Below are positions 54,851 to 64,000 of a DNA stretch of 64,000 nt, in pieces (within the stretch, counting starts at the first letter, position 1; every line of letters starts with the position of its first letter). The stretch covers positions 1,746,350 through 1,810,349 of the forward strand of contig NC_021676.1 in the NCBI RefSeq assembly GCF_000247815.1. Reading direction: 5' to 3'. Position numbers and translations under genes: made by a program. The stretch is from Ficedula albicollis. Lineage: Eukaryota > Chordata > Aves > Passeriformes > Muscicapidae. The notes under the pieces are model-generated. The model did not search any database. It had not been told where the DNA came from and saw only the letters and a program-made list of their open reading frames with translations.

Positions 54851-57800
54851 TAAAGCGTTTCTGTGGGTTCCAGAGCCCCTTTGGCCAAGCTGTGTGGCCT
54901 GAAGGTCTCTCAGGATGTTCTGTCTGCGTGGACAGTGGAAAAGTCACAGGTCACATGTCTGGTTATTAAAGGTGTTGTGTTGACAGATGTCTTCATCTCA
55001 ATATCATGGCTGTTTTTAAAAGAAAAATACTTATTTTGTGTTGGTACAGCTGAGTCTATGCTTGCTAAATGATGTTGAGAAAGCAGCCATGAACACCACC
55101 ACGATCTGTTGTTTTGCTGGGACTTTGGAGTTCACATTCAGATATAGATGTATTGGTTTATTGCCCTCTAGGACAGTATCCCAACTCAGCTTCCACAGGG
55201 GAGTTGTATTTCTGAAAAGGCAAGCTAGGCAGAATAGGGAATTTCTGATCTCTGTCTAACACATACACAGTGATGCAAAGCCTGAGATTCAGGGGCTGTC
55301 TGCATTTCTTGTGACTCTCTGAGGCTTACCTGAGTACCAGGGAAATATTTATCTTTTAAATCCAGCAATGAAAACCTATTGATGAAATCTGACAATACCA
55401 GCTTTCAGATTAAATGACAGCTCTAAAGCTGGCAGGGGTCTTAAAATCCAAGCAGAATTTTGGCAGCAGCAGAAGTTAGGAGGTTATAAAATAGGCCAGC
55501 TCTGTCTAGCTGTTCTGTTCTACAATTTCCTTTGAGATTCATCTCTTCCTTCCTGTATAAATCTTCCTTTTTTCATTCTGTAATGAAAAATCATTCTGAT
55601 TTTAACAATAATTATTTGGACATAAATTATGATACCATATTAACCATACCTAAGTTGGAATGATGAAATTAATCAAGTAAGCATTAGTTTAATCACTTGT
55701 TTGCAATGTCAGGCAATGTAATGTTATTTCCAACTACATCCATTTATAGTTTACAGTTATCATTCTACAGCAACAGTTTAACAATGGTTAGTTAAAAAGA
55801 AATGTTCAAATCTGTTTTTTTCTTCTTTTCAATTAGGTCTAATGACCTTTTTGGGTTTTCTCTGCTGTCTCTATTTTTCTGTATTAAGCAGTGCCCATAT
55901 CTGGAGCACAGTCAGTCCACATTGAGAGAAAACAGAGAATAATTCCTAACAGCCTGGCGTCTCTATGCACAAGTTCAAGAGCTTTTAAACCAAATTCTAT
56001 AGCACTATTTGTCCAGCATAACTCCTAAGTGCTCAAGAACTTTTTGTCCTCAAATTTGCTAGATTTGCCACAATGCTGCTCATACTGCATTAGTCAAGTG
56101 TTCTTCAGTAAAACCTTGCCATTGAACTGACCTCTAAGATTCAGGAGCAGCTGGCACAAGATGCCAAAAATAACTTGTGGTGTGAGTGAAAGCAAGTGCA
56201 CGTGTGAGAAATTGAGAAAATGGAGCAAATGTACATTCAGGCCTTGAGTTAATTTAGTTTTGATGGAGTAAAACTCAGATCACATTCCTGATTTTAGCAA
56301 AACAAGAAAAAAAACCCAAAGTCAGGTTTGGGGACACCACACATCACTGAGAACACAGGAGATTTGCTGGTTTAGTGCTGGTACATTGTAATTACTGCAG
56401 CTTTGTCTGAGTGATGGAGAAGAGATGTGCAACCATCAGGCTGCAGCTGCATCATGTGATGAAAAGTCATCCCACAGCTGCTCTTAGTTCCCCTTCCTGG
56501 GCTTGCCTGCTCTCCTGGGACAGATGGCTGCTTGCTTAGCAGAGTTATGTCATTTTTTAAACTCTGATTTACAAATGCTTTGCAAGTCTCTAGTTGGAGT
56601 TTTCAGATTTGGGTTAGAATTGTTGTTTGGGTTGTACAAAACATTGCTAGAGGATTTGCATTTGGAAAGCTTGCTATAGATCAGGTGTCATTAGAACCAC
56701 TTCGCAGCCTCCTCAGCAGAAGTTAAAACCTGTTGTTTTCTTTTTGAAAATGTTTTTAGTCATACTGCTGCAGTTTAGTGTTCTTCCCCCACCCCACTCC
56801 AGTTTCCAGGGTTGAGAAGCAAATATTCCATGTATGAACTAAGGACCTTTATGACCATATAAACTCTGCAGGTAATTCCAAGCAAAAAGAGTGAAGAGAA
56901 AAGATGTAGCTATCCCTGTAAGAAAAAAATTCCATGGAAAAGCCTCAACATCAAAAGGAAACAAACAAAAAACTCCCCCAGAAAACCACAACTGCTTAAG
57001 GCAAGCAGACAAACCTCATTTTGGCAGCAATGCAGCATTTTGGCTCAACTCCGAGAGCAACAGTGTGGCCTGAGGGTGGAAACGAGTAGTTGTACAAACT
57101 GTTCTTAACTTGGCTTCATCTCTGAAGCAAATGGATTTCAGAACTGTTTATTTCACAACACTGCAAACATGTAACTCCAAGAAAGCCGCTGCTCTGTAGG
57201 TGCTGACATTTCTGCTCATGGTTTCATGTGTAATCTCAGTCCCATGAGTCCCACAGCCACAGCAGCTCACAGAGATCACACAGTTACCTTACAGCAAAGT
57301 GATCAGACACTGATAAACGTGAGGTTATCTGAACATCTCCAAAATGTGCTTTATTTTATATCTGAACTGATGAAATAGGCCTTTGAGGATGACTGGCTAA
57401 CCCAGAAATATGAGACCTTACAGCTCTTAACATTCTCCCTCTAAACAGACCAAAAAGTTCAACCATGTAAGGTTGCAGAAGGCACTCACTCCAAGCATAT
57501 CCAAAAAGGAAAATTATTCTGGATTTGTGAGAATTCGTAGTTCATTGATAGAATTTCCATTTGCCAGAGAAAGCACAGACTTCTTGAAAAGTGCAGCTGA
57601 CAGATCACCAGAACAGCCATTCAGTTTTCAGAAAATTTCTGTTCTTCAAATTTCTAGAACTGAAGAAGAAAGTTAAATCTTTGTCCTAATTGCACTAGAA
57701 GGGAAGGGGAAAAAAAAAAAGGAAAAAAAATAATTACTCAGTATGCTACCAGAAGAGAAAACACATAATATTTATCTTAACCACAAACAGGAAATATGTT

Positions 57801-60800
57801 GCTAAGTCACCCAGCAGTACATTCCCAGCTTTTCATCCAGAAATTGCATGTCATTAGCACAACCACTGTACCACACAAAACACACCACAATCCTTCCCCT
57901 GCTCCTGTTGAGCTGCAAGCTTTTCTCTTTTCTTCATCAGTGTCATCCCTGCAGGCAGTTTTTACTCTCCTATCTCTTCTTCCTTTTTGCAGGTTTTGTT
58001 AGAATCAATTTGCATTTAGGAATTTTTTAAATTCCTGGATGTATCTTCAGAAGGAAATCTGTCTAAGCTTGTTTACAGTGCATGAGAATGACAACAAGAA
58101 AAGCACAGGTTGAATAGCTTATCTTAACAGGTGGGAAAATAGGATTAGAAGTATTAACTGCTAAGCAATTAAAATAAATGAAGAGCATTAATTGCATATG
58201 AATAGATAATCTCTATTGACAAAATGACCTCACTTTCTAAAAAATACTCTCAGACTACTTAATAAATATTATTTATTTGCAAACTTAAACCCACGGAAAA
58301 TCCACTCACTGATAATTCAAAGAGTTATTTGTTTGCTAAAGCTTTATTTAATCTAAACCATAACTTCCTGGCTTTCTAGAGGCAATAATTGAACATTCTA
58401 TAGTGTTTCTATAAATGAAGCCACAAGAAGTTACTATCACACAAGTATAAAATTTATTAGTGATTCAAAGGTACATTAAAACATTGATATTGACCTTTCA
58501 CAATACAATCATGCACAGTATCACAAATATGAATTAAAGCCACGGCTGATCCTGAGCATTGCTGTCACTGGCTCAGGATGAGACTTGAGCAAGGTTAATT
58601 CTGCATGGCTGAGTTTGTTTTTAGCCAGCTGGGAGGTGGCTGCACCACAGCTCATTGATTGGCCTTGGAACTTTTCACTTCCAAGCCAACTTACACGTTT
58701 TGCCTTGTAGGAAGAGGAAGTTGAGTTTCCCACCTATTGTTTAGGAAAGATTTCATGTTGAATATGTTGGGGAGGTAATTGTGCTTACAGCAAACCTCCA
58801 GTTCAACCTGGCTGACTAAATCCAGCTCTGATTTAAAATCTAAAGCTGGATGAGCTAGACCATTATTAATGATACAATAAAAATATGAGATTTACTTGTG
58901 ACAAGGCACTTTTTTCATTGAACTGATTGTTTTAATTTGCAAAAAAAAAATCGTTAAAGATTTAAATTTGCTCCAGGCCAGGCTCCCCTAATACTTAGGA
59001 AACAAAACATCAATACAGTTTTTAGTTTTATATTTTCCAAAGTGTTATTTCTCTGTTACTAGCATTCCCCCTCCTTGAAGCAATGAACTGGTTTAGGTGA
59101 ATTGTGTTGTCACTCTTTTCTCCATTTTGACCACTCAGTCTATAATTCCAGAGCCCAATGAGGTTTATCTTCTCCAAAGATTTTCTGTTTCAGGTTTTAA
59201 CAGAACAGTAAGAAAACATAGTTCCTGCTCCATTCATGCTTTTTAGAAACAAGGGACGTATAAAAATAGCACAGAATTATTTCAGAAGACAATATAAAAA
59301 ATATAAGAAATTATTTTGCTTGATTTTGGATTTTTCCCACAAGAAGAAGGAAGCAAACAGCTGATATATGAAGTAATGGTAATAAGTTAATAATTGGTTC
59401 TCTCTTCTTCCCTTTACCTTTCAAGTATCCCATTCCATAGAATAATCAGAACTTTTTGCATTTGTACTTCTATTTTTTTCCCAACATTTTATATTCTAGG
59501 ACATAACTGCTTAATGTGACTAAAACATATTTATATCTCATAATACTTTATGAGTTTTCTTCCAAGCCTGAAAGAATTGGAGATGATCTGTACAGAGAGG
59601 AAAAAAAAAAAAATATTCACATTGCCACTAAACACTATATCCCAGTTTTTAAACATACAAATATTATTACTCATATGTGCTATCCTACCTTACAGTTTTT
59701 AACAATATATAGATTTAGAGTCAAATCCCAACAGTAACTGTGGATTTAAATAGAGTATTCAAGGTCTTGGTGAAAGCTCCCCATTTTTTACTCTTTTTCT
59801 GCCATCTCTGGTGTTGTAGGCCCCAGCACCTCTGTTTTGTCTGTCTGTGACAGTGCAGTTCTGTCGCTGCCTGCAGTTCTGCAGAAGGAAACTGAAAAGC
59901 TGGTTCTTCACAGAGACTTTTCTTTTTCCCCTTGAAGGCTCCTGGAGGCTCTTTCTCTCTGTTCTGCACATCTCCCCACAGCCCCATGGCTGAGTTCACA
60001 GCTCCTCTGCCTGTGGGATCTTCCCCAAATTGTTTAGAAAATATCTTTTGATGTTCATATCTCACAGCACAATTTGCTTCTCAAACATGACTGAACAGTT
60101 GAGAATAAACTCCTTTTATTTACTACAAGGCTTCCCTTGATCACATTCAGCACCAGAGACCTTTCTATTTATCCTGCTTTTGTACATCTTCACAGCTTTT
60201 CACAAAAACTAAATTCCACAGCCATTCTCTTAATAAACCACATTTCTATAGCTGCCCAGGGCTGCTCATAGTGCAGCAGAACCAAACTGGGCATTTAATG
60301 GTCAGGCTGGGAACTTTCCTACTTGGTTTGTTTTGACTACAAAGAAAACTCTATCGCAGTGTTTATGATTTCTGTACATGATACAAACCTCTAACAAATA
60401 AGAATTCTACAGTGCAGGGAATGAATAATTATCAGTGGAGTAGCTTGAAATGTCTGTCTCCATAGCCCATACTTCAACAAGCAGATCTCTGGGTGGAAAT
60501 AAAGTTCATTTTGATGGAAATAATGCACATGGTGAAGGCATTAGTCATGCTAATGAAGAGCTCGCAGGCAGATGGACAGAAATAGGCCTGACTAAGGCTA
60601 AAGATCCTGTTAAGAAATCTTTGTTTAAATTGTTCAATGAAAGAATAAGATAAAAACTTGTGGAATGTTCACCCATGGTCATTGCCTGTTCAGCATATTA
60701 ATTATGGTTTCACTTACTAGAAAGAGATGGATTTTGATTTTGTATTTAACTGTTCTGCCCTTTTGGGTAGCACATATTTATTGGTGGCACTTCCATTGCC

Positions 60801-60816
60801 ACATCTGTGCTAAAGG

Positions 60817-61060
60817 CTTTTCCTTTTCCTTTTCCTTTTCCTTTTCCTTTTCCTTTTCCTTTTCCTTTTCCTTTTCCTTTTCCTTTTCCTTTTCCTTTTC
60901 CTTTTCCTTTTCCTTTTCCTTTTCCTTTTCCTTTTCCTTTTCCTTTTCCTTTTCCTTTTCCTTTTCCTTTTCCTTTTCCTTTTCCTTTTCCTTTTCCTTT
61001 TCCTTTTCCTTTTCCTTTTCCTTTTCCTTTTCCTTTTCCTTTTCCTTTTCCTTTTCCTTT
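60817..61060. repeat. (CTTTTC)n hexanucleotide array, about 40 units
   Basis: 244 bases of near-perfect CTTTTC repeats, polypyrimidine on the plus strand and polypurine (GAAAAG) on the minus strand. Translations give SF, PF and KR dipeptide repeats that are not genes. Confidence 0.96.
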
Positions 61061-61611
61061 GCTGTGCTATGCTAACTCCACTGAAGCCCATTTCTGGGGA
61101 CAATAAAGGGACACATTTTTCAAGTGTGTCCTTTTACAGGAGCTAACAGTGGGATTATTTAAACAGCTTCTTTCAAGGGGGATAAAGCAGGGATATGATG
61201 CAGTTATTTAGCATGTAAACGAATTTCATTATATAATTTCATCACATTATTTAAAAGACTGAGTTAAATATCTTGAAAAGCAGGTACTGCAGCTTTGAGG
61301 AATGAGAATTATGCTCAGCAGGGATGGGTTTGGTATACTCCCTATGTTGATTTTGGTTCATTCAATATTTGGGTTTAACTTAAGAGTCTCTAGTAACTTT
61401 CACTGAAATCAACTGCATGTTTATCTTTTCTGAGGGGAAGACCTGGCTCTGCAGTCAATAATGCATCCTTGTCATCCAGCACAGTTCCAGCAGGATGGGA
61501 CTGTGTAAAATACTGCAGAAAACAAGGATCTGCTCTTCTTCTACATTTTTGGTTTGTTCTGAATTATTCTTCCTTTTGTTTCTGTCAGTTCCTTAAATAT
61601 TGCTCACAGTG

Positions 61612-61722
61612 AATTTACTGGTGAAGAGCAACATTGTGCAACCCGTAATCAAAATTCATTGCTTGTCCACTAATTTACTGGTGAAGAGCAACATTGTGCA
61701 ACCTGTAATCAAAATTCATTGC
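61612..61722. repeat. 60-bp tandem duplication, 2 copies
   Basis: Units start AATTTACTGGTGAAGAGC at 61612 and 61672 with one visible substitution (CAACCCGTAA/CAACCTGTAA) before the second copy ends. Confidence 0.92.
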
Positions 61723-62590
61723 ATTCACCTAGTCTTTTTAATGAATGAATGAAGATGGCATGTGCTAAAATAATGAGAGTGAGAAGCAAGATTAACTCTG
61801 ATCTTCTTCTGCACGTGCACAATTGTCTATTTTTAATCAGACAAGTGGCTGAAGATGAGCTTGAGGCTCAGACCTAGAGAACACACATTAAACTTCATTT
61901 AGTGTAAGAAGAGGTAACTCTCAGGGTGGCAGTGGTTTATTTTTCCCTCACTTTATCCACATGCAAAGTCGATTTGTTTAGCAGTTTTTGTTATACAAAA
62001 TTAATAAAGGAGAGAATAAAAAGAGTATTTCTCTGCCAGGTTAGTCTGCTGAGCTCATCCTCCCCTGTCATGTCCCTGGTTCTGCCATAAGGAGAGGCAC
62101 AAATGTGGCAGTGAGGTATTGCCAGGCTAATCTTCTCCCACCTTTAACTCTCCACTAAAAGTTCATGAGATGTGACAGTTTCTAGTGTAAAATTGGCAAG
62201 GTTTTTATCCTTTCCTGCTGCCACATTGACTTAGGGACCAGCACTGTGCTCCAGGCTGCCACAGTCCTCAGCCGTGTGTTTGAAGATCAATAGAAATTGT
62301 GCAAAGAGGGCAAAGTCTATAGGCTGAGGGCAAGCCAAGCTCCTCAGCCCTATCAGTGGACATTATTGCTTATTTCTGGGTCAGAACTCTTTGTCATCAC
62401 ATTCTTTATTGAGTCCTCAGTATGAATCCAAGGATGCCAGTGCAAATCCCTCCCTGCACGTGGCAGGTGCTTGTTCTATTGTTTAATGCACTACAGGAGG
62501 GTGGCACAACGCCCCAGTGATAAGGATGGGACAAAAAATGCAAGTTTCATGTGTAGGAGAATGTAGGTTCCATTTGCAGGAATGGTTATT

Positions 62591-62704
62591 GACCATTTTT
62601 TGGAAGAACCTGATGTTTCAGACAGTCTTAAAATTTCAGAATAGAACCGTGACCATTTTTTGGAAGAACCTGATGTTTCAGTCTTAAAATTTCAGAATAG
62701 AACC
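62591..62704. repeat. 60-bp tandem duplication, 2 copies
   Basis: Units start GACCATTTTTTGGAAG at 62591 and 62651. The second copy lacks four bases (ACAG) after GTTTCAG. Confidence 0.92.
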
Positions 62705-64000
62705 AGTATGGAAACATATGGACTTGTCCAAGGAGAACATAGCAAGAAGAGAGAGCACTGAAACCTTCCCAGACAGCTGGAGAGAGGTGGGACTGTCCAC
62801 AAGGGGCTCTGAGAGAGAGGCAGGAACAGGAGGGAGCTCAGGGCCAGGGGTGGCTGTGTCACCTGCTGGATGGCAAAACCAAGGTCAGGGTCATTCCAGA
62901 CCTCACTGGGTGCTTCCCTGCAGGTAAAGGGGTGGGACTGGCACTGAGCTCTATGGCCCTGTCTCTGCTGCCATTTGGGCTCTGTGATGTCAATCATGGT
63001 CATCGCTTGTTAGGGGGATTTGTCTGTTTATATTCTTCCAAAGGTGATTGGAACCTCCCACCCTCTAATTAAGGACACTATTTTAACAACCTGAGGGCAC
63101 TCAGCAGTCTCTCCCTGGGGACTGCTGCTGTGCAGGTAAGGGCTCACTTGGTTCTGAACTTTTTGCTGTAAAATTCCTTTTTTCCTTTTCCATGTATAGT
63201 TCTTGTAATTCTACCAGTAGAATGTTGTTAGCTGCAAGTTGCTCCAAATTTTATTTGGACTTCGGTGGCCCTTTAATGTATTAGGGCTGCTGCACAAGGA
63301 GTTTGGTTCTTTTCTTTCTGCCTGTTACTCCTTTCCTGTTTCCTGGGGTTTTTTTTTTGTGTACACCAAACGCTCATGTCAGTGGTGTTAAGTGGATTGT
63401 AAAAGTGATCTGGGTTAAAATTTATCTTTTTTGGAAAAATGGCTGATTTTAGTTCAATTCCTTGAGCTTGCCTGTCGTGTGCTCTCAGAAATACCTGCAG
63501 TGGTACAAGGGGGGAGACTGGTGAGAAAGGAAAGTGAAAAGTCCCTTCCCACCCCAGTGGCTGCTGCCCTGAGCTTGGCTGGAGGAAATGGCTCTGTTTT
63601 GAGGAACAGCTGTGACAGGGCTGGAAACCACAACCAAGGGAGGGGCAAGGCAGAATTACAGCCTGGGCTTGCCCTTCTGCTGATTGAAGGATTAAAAAGG
63701 GAGAATGTTCATAAGAAATTTTAAGTTAAAATAGGAGGAGTTGAATAAAGTATATCCACATAGCAATCATAATGCTCCAACCAGGGAAACTCCTTTTTAT
63801 CTCCTGTGAGTTTGCTTGTGTGGTCAGCAAGGGTTTTGCAGGTGTTTTATTAGCCTGGTGAGTGTGCTGCTCTTAATGAAATAACTTTCTAGACCCGGGT
63901 TATGCTTTTAAATTACTGCTTGATGTTTTGAAGCTGCTGGCATTTCACGTGTTTGAGGTGTCTGTTCAGAGCTGAAGGTGCCTGGGAGGTGCCCCAGGCA

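Larger units (their letters stand above)
53900..64000. other. Upstream flank without recognisable genes
   Basis: AT-rich sequence with scattered short open frames, none resembling a known protein. It contains the CR1 fragment at about 54605-54850, the hexanucleotide array at 60817-61060 and two 60-bp duplications. No tRNA, rRNA or conserved exon recognised. Confidence 0.65.

Noticed and set aside
54558..54969. 126-129 codon frames on both strands
   Set aside because: They overlay a CR1 3'-region fragment, which is not an intact coding part of the element.
60665..61106. SF, PF and KR dipeptide-repeat frames
   Set aside because: Translations of the (CTTTTC)n array.

Overview
The window is bird nuclear DNA, probably from a passerine. 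It has multi-exon GT-AG gene structure, CR1 (chicken-repeat LINE) 3'-end fragments, a fragment resembling passerine LTRs, and one CpG-rich island in an otherwise AT-rich background. No bacterial-type operons, CRISPR arrays, rRNA or tRNA genes were recognised.

The only protein-coding gene I can support is DIAPH2 (diaphanous-related formin 2, mDia3), on the minus strand. Sixteen consecutive coding exons lie between 35788 and 10813. Fifteen junctions keep phase and consensus splice sites, and the order matches what I recall of vertebrate DIAPH2: an 11-residue microexon, the GTPase-binding region, the armadillo (DID) exons, the dimerisation region, the coiled coil, the proline-rich FH1 exon and the first FH2 exon. 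About 750 codons are visible. The remaining FH2 and DAD exons must lie beyond position 1. The N-terminal exon was not found; it probably sits in or near the CpG island at 51.9-53.9 kb, which is interrupted by a pure 1,487-base C run.

Layout: 1-10812, downstream intron with tandem duplications and CR1; 10813-24500, thirteen exons; 24501-35788, the three 5'-most exons found, in long introns; 35789-51.9 kb, the large first intron with an LTR fragment and a 1,165-bp tandem duplication; 51.9-53.9 kb, the CpG island and poly-C tract; 54-64 kb, upstream flank with CR1, a (CTTTTC)n hexanucleotide array and small tandem duplications, and no recognisable gene.

Three things stand out. First, the intron between 18339 and 17425 reads as a minor-spliceosome (U12-type) AT-AC intron, with a perfect ATATCCTTT donor, a near-consensus branch site and an AC acceptor. 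Second, the FH1 exon as assembled carries a net +1 frameshift tied to a 31-bp tandem repeat and a 7-C run, giving a premature stop before FH2. Third, the window holds extreme C homopolymers (1487, 168 and 22 bases) and more than ten local tandem duplications, with units from 24 to 1165 bp. These may be real rapid local change or assembly artefacts.
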